Shown here: piece by piece, positions 32,278 through 42,312 of the stretch | How the letters are laid out: every line of letters begins with the position of its first letter | Position numbering within the stretch: position 1 is the first letter of the stretch | NCBI RefSeq assembly: GCF_028622095.1 | Contig: NZ_CP115165.1 | Span: 248,001-312,000, forward strand | DNA from: Deinococcus aquaticus | Lineage (GTDB): Bacteria; Deinococcota; Deinococci; Deinococcales; Deinococcaceae | Direction of reading: 5' to 3' | DNA length: 64,000 nucleotides | The notes under the pieces: generated by a model | What the model was told of the DNA's origin: nothing | The model's input: only the letters and a program-made list of their open reading frames with translations | The model's database searches: none | Position numbers and translations under genes: made by a program

Positions 32278-33338
32278 CACGCGCGGACGTACTGGTGGTC
32301 GGCGCGGGCCTGGGCGGGCTGGCATTCGCGCAGGACGCCGCCCGCGCGGGCCTGCGCGTGGCCCTGCTGGACAAGGCGCGCGGCGTGTCCGGCCGGGCCG
32401 CGACACGCCGCGTGACCCTCCCGGACGGGCAGGAGGTGCGCCTGGATCACGGGGCGCGCTTCTTCACGGCCCGCAGCGACCGCGCCCGCACCCTGGCCGA
32501 GGGTGGCGTGCGGGACGGCTGGAACGCCGTGTGGACGCGCGGGGTGGCCCACTGGCAGGCCGGGCAGATCACCCTGCCCCAGGACGGTCACCCCCGCTAC
32601 GCGCCCCCGGCGGGCATGAGCGTGCTGGGCCGCACCCTGGCACGCGGCCTGGACGTGAAAACGGGCGTGACCGTCACCAGCCTGGAACGCCTGAACGCCA
32701 CCCAGGGCGGCGGCTGGCGCGTGCACTCGCGTGAGGGTCAGCACTGGGACGCCGCGAAGCTGATCCTGAACGTCCCGGCCCCGCAACTCCTGGCGCTGCT
32801 GGCCACCCTGGACCCCGGCAGCCCCGACGTCATTCCGGCCGTCCTGCACGGCCATGATTCCGGGGAAGCGGCGCGGCAGGCCGGACTGGTCACGTACGAC
32901 CCCTGCTGGGCGGCCGGCGTGATCCTGCGCCAAGACCTGCCTGCCGACTGGCGCGCCCTGCGGCCCGAGCATCCGGTTCTGGAATGGATCGCGCGCGAGC
33001 ATACCAAACGCCCGGACGGCGCGCCCCCCTCGCTGACACTGCACGCCACGCCCGCATGGAGCCGCGCGAACCTGGAACGCACGCCCGAACAGGTGCTGCC
33101 GGACCTGCTGGCCGCCGCGCAGGACATCCTCGGGCCGCTGGATGTTGCGCAGGCCTTCGCGCACCGCTGGCGGTACTCCATCCCGGCCGTCACCGCCCCT
33201 GGCCCCTGCCACTGGGACGCCGCGCTGGACCTGGGCTGGTGCGGCGACTGGTTCACGCCCGACCCGCACGGCCCGCGCGTGGAGAGTGCGCTGCTCAGCG
33301 GCTGGGCGCTGGCGCGCCGCGTGACCGGCACGGACTGA
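32274..33338 (+). CDS. Renalase-like FAD-dependent oxidoreductase
   Basis: The 354-residue flavoprotein begins with the FAD-binding DVLVVGAGLGGLAFAQDAA motif. It continues with DKARGVSGRAATRRV and LDHGARFFTAR, typical of the bacterial renalase-like NAD(P)/FAD family. The C-terminal FAD loop GDWFTPDPHGPRVESALLSG is present. The substrate is unknown; bacterial renalases oxidise isomeric dihydronicotinamides. The GTG start overlaps the preceding stop. Confidence 0.88.
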   Translation: MTRADVLVVGAGLGGLAFAQDAARAGLRVALLDKARGVSGRAATRRVTLPDGQEVRLDHGARFFTARSDRARTLAEGGVRDGWNAVWTRGVAHWQAGQITLPQDGHPRYAPPAGMSVLGRTLARGLDVKTGVTVTSLERLNATQGGGWRVHSREGQHWDAAKLILNVPAPQLLALLATLDPGSPDVIPAVLHGHDSGEAARQAGLVTYDPCWAAGVILRQDLPADWRALRPEHPVLEWIAREHTKRPDGAPPSLTLHATPAWSRANLERTPEQVLPDLLAAAQDILGPLDVAQAFAHRWRYSIPAVTAPGPCHWDAALDLGWCGDWFTPDPHGPRVESALLSGWALARRVTGTD

Positions 33339-33492
33339 CCACGCCCCTCAGGGCCACCGGGGCACGACCTGCTGGCCTCTTCCCTGCGACTCACCGGGGC
33401 CGGGCACGCAACCTCGCACGCATCTCAGTGTCCCGCGCCCTAGGATGCCAGCAGGCAGGACCTCCCGGCACGCGCCGGGAAAGGAGCACATC

Positions 33493-33948
33493 ATGGGATT
33501 CATGAAGAACCTGAAAGACCGCGCCCAGCAGGGCCTCGACGCCGCCCAGAAGGGCTGGGGGCAGTACAACAACGCCAAGTTCGCGGACGCCGCCATGGCC
33601 GCCAGCGCCCTGATCAGCGCCGCCGACGGCCGCATCGACCCCGAGGAGAGGCGCAAGACGGCCGCGTTCATCATGAGTTCCGACAAGCTCAAGGCCTTCG
33701 ACGTGAGCGTGCTGGCCGCCAAGTACGACGCGCACTGCGACACCATGACCCGCGACCCGGACTTCGGGAAGATCAACCTGCTTCAGGCGGTCGGGAAGGT
33801 CGCCAAGGACGCCGTGGAGGCCCGCACGGTCGCCCAGGTGGCCCTGCTGATCGCCACCGCCGACGGCAACTTCGACGAGAGCGAGCAGAAGATGGCGCGT
33901 GACATCATCCACGCCCTGAAACTCCAGCCCAGCGAATTCGGGCTGTAA
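33493..33948 (+). CDS. terB: TerB-family tellurite-resistance/stress protein
   Basis: The 151-residue helical protein has two acidic TerB metal-binding segments, AADGRIDPEER and TADGNFDESEQK. The ATG at 33493 follows AAGGAG. TerB proteins are linked to tellurite and general stress responses at the membrane. No other ter gene is adjacent, so it may act alone. A TAGGAT -10-like box lies about 50 bases upstream. Confidence 0.9.
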   Translation: MGFMKNLKDRAQQGLDAAQKGWGQYNNAKFADAAMAASALISAADGRIDPEERRKTAAFIMSSDKLKAFDVSVLAAKYDAHCDTMTRDPDFGKINLLQAVGKVAKDAVEARTVAQVALLIATADGNFDESEQKMARDIIHALKLQPSEFGL

Positions 33949-33967
33949 CCACAGCCGCCAGGGTGGA

Positions 33968-33989
33968 ACGCGCCATCATGCAGGCGCGT
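33968..33989. terminator. Hairpin between terB and recJ
   Basis: ACGCGCC and GGCGCGT form a 7-bp stem with an 8-base loop between convergent genes, followed by CCCCCTTCC. Confidence 0.5.
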
Positions 33990-34006
33990 CCCCCTTCCTG
34001 TGACGT

Positions 34007-36115
34007 TCAGTCCGCGCTGACCGCTTCGCGTGCCGGCACGGCTGGCAGGCCCAGCATGGCGTGCACGCTGGCGCTCCAGCCCTCGTCGTCCAGGGTGCGC
34101 CAGTGGTGCGCCCACTGCCAGCGGCGGTAGGCGTCGGCGGCGGCCTCCAGGCCGTCCTCGGCGCCCAGCAGGGGATTGGCGGGCGGGGTGCCCAGGTGGT
34201 GGCGGGTCAGGCTGCCTTCCAGGTCCGCGAGGGTCCTGGGTCCAAACGCGAACGACACGTGGCCCTGCCCGGTCCAGCGGCGCAGGTCGTCCTCGGGCGG
34301 CAGGGCGTACAGGATCAGTTCGCCGCCGGGGTGCGCGTCCCCCGGCCCGGTCAGGGTGAGGCCCGGCACGTTGTCACGCAGGTACGCGGCGATGGGGCCT
34401 GTGGCATGCGCGGCGGCCCCGGCGCGCAGGTGGTCCATGGCGGCTTTCGGGTTCAGGCGCGGATAGGGTTGCGGGGCGGGCGGCGCGTCGAGGCGCAGAG
34501 TGGCGGGGGCGCGCAGGGCCTGCCCGTGGAATTCCAGGCGGGTCTGGCCGCGCCACTCGCTGCTCACCAGTTGCGCGGCGAGGTCGCGTTCCCCGCCGGT
34601 GTCGTCGGTCTCGTCGAACTTGATGCCGCGCAGGCCCGCCACCTTGAACTGCAGGCTGTTGCCTTTCTTGCCGACCAGTCGGGTGTCGGTCAGGGTGTCG
34701 CGCAGGTGCCACAGCGGCAGCGGGTGGCCCTCGCCGAACGGTTCGAACGTGGCGGCCTCGGCCAGCAGGTCCAGCGAGGCCCCCAGGCCCGGCAGCGGCG
34801 CGTCCAGGCGCACGCGGGGGTGCGGCGCGGGGAACTGCCGGGCGTACTCGTGAATGCGCTCCTGGAACGCGCCGATGTTGGCGGGGTCGATGGAGAACCC
34901 GGCCGCGCCGGGGTGCCCGCCGTAGCGTTTGAGCAGGTCGTGACTCAGGCGCAGGCCCTGCACGGCGCTGATGCCGGGCGTGCTGCGGACCGAGCCCTTG
35001 CCCTGCGCGATGATGTACACGGGTTTGTGGTATGTCTCGAGCAGTTTGCTGGCCACGATGCCCATCACCCCGGCGTGCCAGTCGGGGTGCGTGACGACCA
35101 GGGCCGGGTCGGCGGGGTCGGCGATGGTCAGGGCCTGCGCGAACATGTCGTCCTGCAACTTGCGGCGTTCCAGGTTCCGGATTTCCAGGTACTCGGCGAG
35201 GCGGCTGGCCTCGTGCGGGCTGCGCTGCGTGAGCAGGTCCAGGGCGACGTCGGCCTCACCCATGCGCCCGGCGGCGTTGATGCGCGGCGCGAGAATGAAC
35301 GCCACGTCCCGCGCGGTGGGCCGGCGGACCCGTCCAGAGTCCAGCAGGGCGCGCAGGCCCGGCAGTTCGGTTGCGGCCAGGGCGTCCAGTCCGGCGCGGA
35401 CCAGGGCGCGGTTCTCCCCGATCAGGGGGGCCACGTCGGCCACGGTGCCCAGGGTCGCCAGGGCCGCGTAGGCTCGGGGTTCCGGCAGGCCGAGCAGGTC
35501 GTTCACGGCCCACAGCAGGTGGTACGCCACGCCCGCGCCGGTCAGATTGTGCAGGTCGTGGTCGAAGTCAGTGGTCAGGTGCGGGTGCACGACCAGCGCG
35601 TCCGGGAATTCGTCGCCGGGCGCGTGGTGGTCGGTCACGATGACCTGCGTGCCGTGGTCCAGCAGCGCGCGGATCTCGGCGTGGTTGGTCACGCCGCAGT
35701 CCACCGTGACGAGCAGGTCACAGGCGGCGGCGTGCTCCTCGACCCTGTCCGGATGAACGCCGTACCCCTCGTTCAGGCGGTGCGGAATGAAGCCGTGCAC
35801 GTCGGCGCCCAGGTCCCGCAGGCCCAGGACCAGGGTGGCGGTGGCGCTCACGCCGTCCGCGTCGTAATCCCCGTGAATGCGGATGCGTTTGTGCTCGCGG
35901 ATGGCCTGCACGATCCGCCCGGCCGCTTCCCGCAGGGCCGGGTTGGGCGTCAGGGTCAGGGGTGGGTCCAGCAGCGCGGCGCTCAGGCCACGCCCACTCA
36001 GGACCTGCGCCAGCGGAGGCGACACCCGCCACAGGCGCATGGCGTCCAGCAGTTGCTCACGGCTGGCGGGCGGGGCCAGCAGCCACTCCAGGTCCGGGCG
36101 CTGGCGGACACTCAC
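34007..36115 (-). CDS. recJ: Single-stranded-DNA exonuclease RecJ
   Basis: The 702-residue nuclease has the DHH domain motifs HGDYDADGVSA, VTVDCGVTNH and VTDHHAPG, and the DHHA1 motif GGHPGAAGF. An OB-fold and a C-terminal domain follow. RecJ degrades ssDNA 5'-3' with Mn2+ in recombination and mismatch/base excision repair. In Deinococcus, which lacks RecBC, it is central to RecFOR repair. The GTG at 36115 overlaps the LapA-domain stop (GTGA). The C-terminal ~200 residues are typical of Deinococcus RecJ. Confidence 0.95.
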   Translation of the reverse strand: MSVRQRPDLEWLLAPPASREQLLDAMRLWRVSPPLAQVLSGRGLSAALLDPPLTLTPNPALREAAGRIVQAIREHKRIRIHGDYDADGVSATATLVLGLRDLGADVHGFIPHRLNEGYGVHPDRVEEHAAACDLLVTVDCGVTNHAEIRALLDHGTQVIVTDHHAPGDEFPDALVVHPHLTTDFDHDLHNLTGAGVAYHLLWAVNDLLGLPEPRAYAALATLGTVADVAPLIGENRALVRAGLDALAATELPGLRALLDSGRVRRPTARDVAFILAPRINAAGRMGEADVALDLLTQRSPHEASRLAEYLEIRNLERRKLQDDMFAQALTIADPADPALVVTHPDWHAGVMGIVASKLLETYHKPVYIIAQGKGSVRSTPGISAVQGLRLSHDLLKRYGGHPGAAGFSIDPANIGAFQERIHEYARQFPAPHPRVRLDAPLPGLGASLDLLAEAATFEPFGEGHPLPLWHLRDTLTDTRLVGKKGNSLQFKVAGLRGIKFDETDDTGGERDLAAQLVSSEWRGQTRLEFHGQALRAPATLRLDAPPAPQPYPRLNPKAAMDHLRAGAAAHATGPIAAYLRDNVPGLTLTGPGDAHPGGELILYALPPEDDLRRWTGQGHVSFAFGPRTLADLEGSLTRHHLGTPPANPLLGAEDGLEAAADAYRRWQWAHHWRTLDDEGWSASVHAMLGLPAVPAREAVSAD

Positions 36116-36519
36116 GGGGCGCTCCCGGCCACGCCGGCGTCCGTTCCCGGCAGCGTCGGCGTGACGGTGGGCGCGGCAGCGGGCGGCGGCATGGCTGGTG
36201 GTTGCGTGGCTGGCGGTTGCATGGCTGCCAGTCTCGCCTGCAGGGTCGCGGTCAGGCGGTCCTCGGTATCGCGGCGTAACCGGGCTTCACTCTGGCGGCG
36301 CAGCCTCTCACGGACCAGACCCGGCAGCAGCAGTAGCGCCATGAACAGCGCCCCCACCAGCAGGAACAGGCTGACACTCACCCCGACTGACACGCTCACC
36401 TCTCCCCGGCCGGTAGGCAGGGGTAGGCGGACCAGTTCAGGGTTCTCCAGAGCGAACAGGGCCAGGTAAGCGGCGATGCCCAGCAGCAGCAGCACCTGAA
36501 GGAAAGAAACGAGGCGCAT
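36112..36519 (-). CDS. LapA-domain (DUF1049) membrane protein
   Basis: The 135-residue protein has two transmembrane helices (about 5-25 and 46-66) in the LapA layout, a basic helical segment (68-98) and a Pro/Ala-rich tail. Enterobacterial LapA helps control LPS assembly; the role here is unknown. A TAGACT box ends 8 nt before the ATG, with GAGGGGG between. It is coupled to recJ by a GTGA overlap. Confidence 0.75.
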   Translation of the reverse strand: MRLVSFLQVLLLLGIAAYLALFALENPELVRLPLPTGRGEVSVSVGVSVSLFLLVGALFMALLLLPGLVRERLRRQSEARLRRDTEDRLTATLQARLAAMQPPATQPPAMPPPAAAPTVTPTLPGTDAGVAGSAP

Positions 36520-36527
36520 ACCCCCTC

Positions 36528-36533
36528 AGTCTA
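36528..36533 (-). promoter_or_regulatory. -10 box (TAGACT) of the lapA-recJ pair
   Basis: TAGACT on the minus strand, 8 nt before the ATG at 36519. The leader is at most a few bases. Confidence 0.55.
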
Positions 36534-36660
36534 CCCCTCTGCACCGACCGGGTCCGGAAGGTGTCTCACCGCCGCGTGGGAACAGCAAGAGGGCCAGGAG
36601 GTCCAGAGACACTTCCACGATAGCCCGGCCAGACGGGGTACCCAGTGTTGAGGCAACAGG

Positions 36661-36686
36661 AAACGGCCCCCCAGATGGGAGGCCGT
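36661..36686 (-). terminator. Terminator of the SLH-protein gene
   Basis: On the minus strand ACGGCCTCCC and GGGGGGCCGT pair around ATCT, followed by TTCCTGTT. It lies 38 bases after the stop codon. Confidence 0.7.
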
Positions 36687-36723
36687 CTGCTCGTGACCCG
36701 GCGTGCGGGTCAGAGAGTGGGGA

Positions 36724-37911
<1,188 letters not shown>

Positions 37912-38258
37912 GTTCGTTCTCCTTGGGTGTTCGGTGCGGGATGTGGGACTTGTCTTCCCGGTTTCCTACTGTTCACCGTAGGCATCAGCAGTGAGGGCTT
38001 TGTGAATTTCTCTACGGTTAGCCTTCGGGTCAGGCGGCCAGAAAGGGCGAAATGGCTGCTTTCGGGCCATCATGAGGAATAAATGTCAGATGGGTCATTT
38101 TGCATGAGTCGCCTGGAAGCGCTTCACGATGGGGTTTTTCAACTTCACATGAGAAGCCTGTCGAAACGTACACGTCGCCTCCTCATGAGAGAAGATTCAG
38201 GGGCGGCGTGGCCCTCAGACGACCGGACTGACCAGTCTGCGCCCCTTATACTCGCCAG
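37912..38258. promoter_or_regulatory. 347-base divergent region upstream of the SLH gene
   Basis: It holds the Shine-Dalgarno site of the leftward SLH gene, a short inverted repeat CCTAC...GTAGG (37965-37982) in its probable leader, and an AT-richer segment (38040-38170) with no assigned function. At the right edge is the -10 box of the nucleoside phosphorylase gene. No gene was found. Confidence 0.5.
38247..38252 (+). promoter_or_regulatory. Leaderless -10 box (TATACT) of the phosphorylase gene
   Basis: TATACT ends 6 nt before the ATG at 38259, without a Shine-Dalgarno site. Confidence 0.65.
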
Positions 38259-38984
38259 ATGAGTCAGATTCATGTTCGCGCCCAGCCCGGAGACGTGGCT
38301 TCGTACGTTCTGCTGCCCGGCGATCCCAACCGCGCCCGCCACATCGCCAGCGCCTACCTGGAAAATGCCCGCGAGTACACCAGTCACCGGCAACTGCTGG
38401 GCTTCACCGGCACCTACCAGGGCGTGCCGGTCAGCGTGCAGACCACCGGCATGGGCTGCCCCAGCGCCGCCATCGTGACCGAGGAACTCGCGCGGCTAGG
38501 CGCCCGCACCCTGATCCGCGTGGGCACGCTGGGCGGCGCGACCCCCAGCGTCGCGCCCGGCGACCTGGTGATCGCCACGGCGGCCGTCCCGAACGACGGC
38601 ACCACCCGCCAGATGCTGGGCGGCGCGCCGTACGCCCCGGCCGCCAGTTTCGAGGTCGTGGAGGCCAGCGTGAAGGCCGCCCGCCAGCACGGCGCGCCGC
38701 ACCACGTGGGCCTGGTCATGACCGAGGACGCCTTCTACGCCAGCACCCCCGAGCACGCGCGCCTGTGGGCAGGCCGGGGCGTGCTGGGCTTCGAGATGGA
38801 AGCCAGCGCCATCTTCCTGGTCGCGGCGCAGCGGGGCCTGCGGGCCGCGTGCCTGACCGCGTGCAGCAACGACATCGGCGACCCGCAACTGGTGCCCGAC
38901 GAGGTGCTGGCCGCCGGGGTGGACCGCATGGTGCGCGTGGCGCTGGACGCCATCGTGACGCTGGCCGCCGCCGACACCCAGTAA
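38259..38984 (+). CDS. Purine-nucleoside/uridine phosphorylase
   Basis: The 241-residue protein belongs to the PNP/uridine phosphorylase superfamily: LLPGDPNRARHIA (phosphate loop), TTGMGCPSAAIVTEEL, RVGTLGG and GFEMEASAIF. It splits nucleosides with phosphate for base salvage. The motif set fits DeoD-type PNP or uridine phosphorylase; substrate choice is not decided here. Strong hairpin at 39025 follows. Confidence 0.88.
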   Translation: MSQIHVRAQPGDVASYVLLPGDPNRARHIASAYLENAREYTSHRQLLGFTGTYQGVPVSVQTTGMGCPSAAIVTEELARLGARTLIRVGTLGGATPSVAPGDLVIATAAVPNDGTTRQMLGGAPYAPAASFEVVEASVKAARQHGAPHHVGLVMTEDAFYASTPEHARLWAGRGVLGFEMEASAIFLVAAQRGLRAACLTACSNDIGDPQLVPDEVLAAGVDRMVRVALDAIVTLAAADTQ

Positions 38985-39024
38985 GGGACAACCCGGAACG
39001 CCCGGCGCGCGCAGGCGTCCCGGA

Positions 39025-39072
39025 CAGACCCGGGGGCCACGGCATTGTTGTTCGCCGTGGCCCCCGGGTCTG
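39025..39072 (+). terminator. 19-bp hairpin after the phosphorylase gene
   Basis: Arms 39025-39043 and 39054-39072 pair perfectly, with an AT-rich 10-base loop. No T-run follows. Confidence 0.7.
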
Positions 39073-39124
39073 CCAGTCCACTGGGCAGTCTGCCCCCCGG
39101 CAGGCAGCACGGCGTGACCGCACC

Positions 39125-39166
39125 GGTTCAGCAGTGTGGGTTCAGGAGTGCAGGTTCAGGAGTGCC
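39125..39166 (+). repeat. Three tandem 14-bp units
   Basis: GGTTCAGSAGTGNN is repeated three times head to tail (39125, 39139, 39153). It lies 66 bp upstream of the crotonase start. Confidence 0.7.
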
Positions 39167-39231
39167 CTTCGTGGGGCGCTGTTCGTGAGGTGCGTTCTGC
39201 GTGGCGGCGCGGGCTGTGGCAGGATAAACCC

Positions 39232-40029
39232 ATGACGCAACTCGACGAACTGGAATTCGATAACGTGCAGATCGACCAGCATGGCCCCATCGCCGTGCTG
39301 ACCATCAACCGCCCCCGGGCGCTGAACGCCCTGAACGCCGATACCCTCTCGGAGATCGCGCAGGCCGTGAACATGATCATCGAGGACGCCGAGGTGGGCG
39401 TACTGATCATCACGGGCGCGGGCGAGAAGGCCTTCGTGGCGGGCGCGGACATCAGCGAGTTCGGCGACCTGGAAGGCGTGTACGACGGCCGTGAACTGGC
39501 GCTGGCCGGGCAGGACGTCATGCATCAGATCAGCAGCCTGCCCATTCCCGTGATTGCGGCCGTGAACGGGTACGCGCTGGGCGGCGGACTGGAACTCGCG
39601 CTGGCCTGCGACGTGCGCGTGGCCGCCACGACCGCCCGCCTTGGCCTGCCGGAAACCAGCCTGGGCCTGATTCCCGGGTTCGGCGGCACGCAGCGCCTGC
39701 CGCGCCTGATCGGCACGGGCCGCGCGCTGGACATGATCCTCACGGGCCGTCAGGTGAAGGCCGACGAGGCGCTGAGTATGGGCCTCGTGAACTACGTGGC
39801 CGACAACGCCCTGACCAGGGCCCGCGAGGTCGCCGAGGCCATGCTGAAAAACGCGCCCATCGCCATCTCGCTGGTCAAGGAAGCTGTGCGGCGCGGCATG
39901 GACACCACGCTGGAAGGCGGCCTGGAAATCGAGGCGGACCTGTTCGGCATGACGGTCGCCACCAAGGACTTCCGCGAGGGCGTGGACGCCTTCCTGAACA
40001 AACGCCCGGCGGAGTTCCAGGGTGAGTGA
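39232..40029 (+). CDS. Enoyl-CoA hydratase/isomerase (crotonase) family protein
   Basis: The 265-residue crotonase shows the oxyanion-hole motifs AFVAGADISEFG and VNGYALGGGLELALACD, and both catalytic-Glu positions (PETSLGLIPGFGGTQRL region). It likely hydrates enoyl-CoA in fatty-acid breakdown or butanoate metabolism. The ATG at 39232 has AGGA 7 bases upstream. It overlaps the next gene by 8 bases. Confidence 0.9.
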   Translation: MTQLDELEFDNVQIDQHGPIAVLTINRPRALNALNADTLSEIAQAVNMIIEDAEVGVLIITGAGEKAFVAGADISEFGDLEGVYDGRELALAGQDVMHQISSLPIPVIAAVNGYALGGGLELALACDVRVAATTARLGLPETSLGLIPGFGGTQRLPRLIGTGRALDMILTGRQVKADEALSMGLVNYVADNALTRAREVAEAMLKNAPIAISLVKEAVRRGMDTTLEGGLEIEADLFGMTVATKDFREGVDAFLNKRPAEFQGE

Positions 40030-41116
40030 GAAGGGCGGCCCCTCCGACGGGAAGGGCAACCCCCAGAAGTTCCGCCTGAGCGTGCAGAGCGGCGTCGTCA
40101 GCGATGTCGAGGGCCGCGCGCAGCCTGCGCCGGGCCGTGAGGGCAGCGCCACCCCGAACGGCCAGCGCGTCGTGGAGTTCACCACGCCCCGCGCCAAGCT
40201 GATCGAGGAGGCCGACGGCGCCATCCGCGCCGACCTGGCCTCGTACCCGCGTGCGCTGGCGGCGTACGAGGCGCTGCGGGGCGACCCGGAAGCCCTGGCG
40301 CACTGGGACATGGCGAACTACATCACCATGCGCAAGCTGGGGTACAACGATCACGGGCGCGTGCACGCGTTCATCACGGGCGCGGCGGGCATGGCGATCA
40401 CGGAACTGCTGCTGGAGGGCGGCGTGAAACCCGACCTGATGGACAGCGGCGTGGGCGACCCCGACGACGTGTTCCTGACCGTGATCCTGGGCACCATGCT
40501 GCACGACATCGGCAACCAGATTCACCGGGCGGGGCACGAGGCGCACGGCGTGGCGCTGGCCCTGCCGATCCTGGACCGCATCATGGGGCCGCTGTACCCG
40601 GACCCGTTCAAGCGCACCAAGGTCCGCTCGTTCATTCTGGGCGGCATCAATTGCCACGACCTGAATCCCGCCCCGCTGACCATCGAGGGCGGCATCGTGG
40701 CCGTCGCGGACGGCACGGACATCACCAAGGGCCGGGGCCGCAAGGCGTTCAGCCTGGGCAGCGTGGACATCCACTCGATCAGTGCGCTGGCCGTGGATCA
40801 GGTGGTCATCGAGAGGGGCCGCGACAAGCCGGTGCTGATCAGCGTGACCATGAACAACTCCGGCGGCATCTTTCAGGTCGAGGAGATCCTGGCGCCCAAG
40901 GTCATCCGCACGCCGCTGCGCCGGTTCGTGGAACTGCGCGCCACGACCCGCCCGCAGGGTGACGAGCAGATCCTCTCGCGGGTCCGCCTGGACGGCGATC
41001 ACTTCGTGATGGACCTCGAAAGCGGCGAGCAGGTCGAGGTGGAGGTCATGGATTCGCAGAAGCAGGCGCAGCAGGCCGTGGCCGAGAAACTGGGCCTGAG
41101 CAGCGACAGCCGCTGA
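40022..41116 (+). CDS. HD-domain phosphohydrolase
   Basis: The 364-residue protein has a variable N-terminus (about 1-55) and an HD domain with GRVHAFITG, TMLHDIGNQIHRAGHE and VAVADGTD metal ligands. A C-terminal ligand-binding-like domain follows (about 255-364). HD proteins cleave phosphoester bonds of nucleotides or phosphorylated substrates; the substrate is unknown. The GTG start lies inside the end of the crotonase gene, suggesting coupling. Confidence 0.85.
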   Translation: MSEKGGPSDGKGNPQKFRLSVQSGVVSDVEGRAQPAPGREGSATPNGQRVVEFTTPRAKLIEEADGAIRADLASYPRALAAYEALRGDPEALAHWDMANYITMRKLGYNDHGRVHAFITGAAGMAITELLLEGGVKPDLMDSGVGDPDDVFLTVILGTMLHDIGNQIHRAGHEAHGVALALPILDRIMGPLYPDPFKRTKVRSFILGGINCHDLNPAPLTIEGGIVAVADGTDITKGRGRKAFSLGSVDIHSISALAVDQVVIERGRDKPVLISVTMNNSGGIFQVEEILAPKVIRTPLRRFVELRATTRPQGDEQILSRVRLDGDHFVMDLESGEQVEVEVMDSQKQAQQAVAEKLGLSSDSR

Positions 41117-41134
41117 CCTCACGCCACACAGGGG

Positions 41135-41164
41135 CGCCCCGACCAGATCACCGGTCGGGGCGTT
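41135..41164 (+). terminator. Hairpin terminator after the HD gene
   Basis: CGCCCCGACC and GGTCGGGGCG form a 10-bp stem with an 8-base loop, then TTCC. Confidence 0.75.
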
Positions 41165-41178
41165 CCTGCATCCGTGGG

Positions 41179-41505
41179 TTACTTCTCAGTGCCGGGCAGT
41201 GGGGTGGTGCGGGCAGGGCCGCCGTCCACGCCGCCACTGCGGTGCGCACCGTCGCCGCCCTGCGCGCGGCCTTCGAGGTCGCTGTCACCGTCGTTGTTGG
41301 GGGTGCCCTGGCGGTCCTCGAAGTCGTGGCCGCCCAGCACGCCGTCATTGAATCCCGGCTGGTCGTTGGGGTTGGTGCCGTCGGCGTCGGCCGCGCCGCG
41401 CAGCAGGCTCTCGGCGGCCATCTTGTCCTGCAACAGTTCGCCGGTGGTGCCGTCGTCTCGCACTTCGCCCTCCGGGGCGTACTCGGAATCGTTCTTGCGG
41501 GTCAT
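41179..41505 (-). CDS. Small acidic hydrophilic protein, unknown
   Basis: The 108-residue product is rich in Asp, Gly and Asn, with no hydrophobic segment and no cysteine; it is probably disordered. I do not recognise a family. Its start follows a TACGCT box by 7 nt, the leaderless pattern, which supports it as a real gene. It faces the HD gene and is divergent from greA. Confidence 0.6.
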   Translation of the reverse strand: MTRKNDSEYAPEGEVRDDGTTGELLQDKMAAESLLRGAADADGTNPNDQPGFNDGVLGGHDFEDRQGTPNNDGDSDLEGRAQGGDGAHRSGGVDGGPARTTPLPGTEK

Positions 41506-41512
41506 GGTGCCC

Positions 41513-41518
41513 AGCGTA
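41513..41518 (-). promoter_or_regulatory. Leaderless -10 box (TACGCT)
   Basis: TACGCT on the minus strand, 7 nt before the ATG at 41505. Confidence 0.6.
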
Positions 41519-41695
41519 CCCGCCGGTCCGCCGGGGTGGGTGGGGAGCCACTGAGGGCGTCCTTCATCAACACCGCTTCAGCAACACCCGCTGCACCGAC
41601 GCACGCAGCCCCGACACCCGGGCCGGGGCCGCGCGTGTTGACCAGCCGATCAGCGGGAGGCGGCCCTTCACAGACACGCTTACCGCCCGAGCCTC

Positions 41696-41701
41696 TATAC
41701 T
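41696..41701 (+). promoter_or_regulatory. -10 box (TATACT) of greA
   Basis: TATACT ends 9 nt before the ATG at 41711; the predicted leader is only 2-3 bases. Confidence 0.6.
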
Positions 41702-41710
41702 TGACTGTCT

Positions 41711-42181
41711 ATGACGAAAGAACGCATCACCATGACCCAGCGCGGGTATGAAAAACTGCTCGAAACCCTTCACTTCCTGAAAACCACCAAGCGTGAGGAA
41801 ATCTCCGAGAACATGGGCCGCGCCATTGCCGACGGCGACCTGCGGGAAAGCGCTGCCTACGACGAGGCCCGCATGCAGCAGTCCGAGAACGAGGCCCGCA
41901 TCTCGGAACTGGAAAGCCAGCTGGAACGCTCGGTGATCATCGAGGAAGACAGCAGCGGCGGCGCCGGCCTGGGCGCCAAAATCACCGTGAAAGACGCCAA
42001 GGGCAAGGAGCACAAGTTCGAACTGGTCGGCACCTACGAGGTGGACGTACTGAAGGGCAAGATCAGCGACGCCAGCCCCATCGGGAAGGCCCTGGCAGGC
42101 CGCAAGGCCGGCGAGAAGGTCACGGTGCAGCTACCCAAGGGCACCGCCGATTTCGAAGTGCTGGCCGTCGACTACGTGTAA
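41711..42181 (+). CDS. greA: Transcript cleavage factor GreA
   Basis: The 156-residue factor has an N-terminal coiled coil (about 12-78), whose tip carries the conserved acidic pair in ADGDLRESAAYDEA, and a C-terminal FKBP-like domain (VGTYEVDVLKGKISDASPIGKAL). It rescues backtracked RNA polymerase. The intact D...E tip argues for a true GreA rather than an inhibitory Gfh paralogue. Confidence 0.94.
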   Translation: MTKERITMTQRGYEKLLETLHFLKTTKREEISENMGRAIADGDLRESAAYDEARMQQSENEARISELESQLERSVIIEEDSSGGAGLGAKITVKDAKGKEHKFELVGTYEVDVLKGKISDASPIGKALAGRKAGEKVTVQLPKGTADFEVLAVDYV

Positions 42182-42244
42182 CCGGCGCTGACGGGGGCCA
42201 GGGCTGATGGAGAGCGGGTCTCCCCCGCCGCACACTGACCCGCA

Positions 42245-42293
42245 GCAGCAGAGCAGGCTCCCTTTCACACGGACAGGGAGCCTGCTCTGCTGC
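42245..42293 (+). terminator. 19-bp hairpin after greA
   Basis: GCAGCAGAGCAGGCTCCCT (42245-42263) pairs perfectly with 42275-42293. It lies between the convergent greA and Nudix genes. Confidence 0.8.
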
Positions 42294-42312
42294 GTTGAAC
42301 CTGCCGCAACGC

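Noticed and set aside
34061..36469. Long plus-strand frame opposite recJ (about 800 codons)
   Set aside because: Its translation is low-complexity Val/Gly/Gln/Arg-rich with no domain, and recJ on the other strand has every catalytic motif. High G+C keeps antisense frames open.
39125..39166. CRISPR array
   Set aside because: Units are directly adjacent 14-mers without spacers and there are no cas genes in the window.
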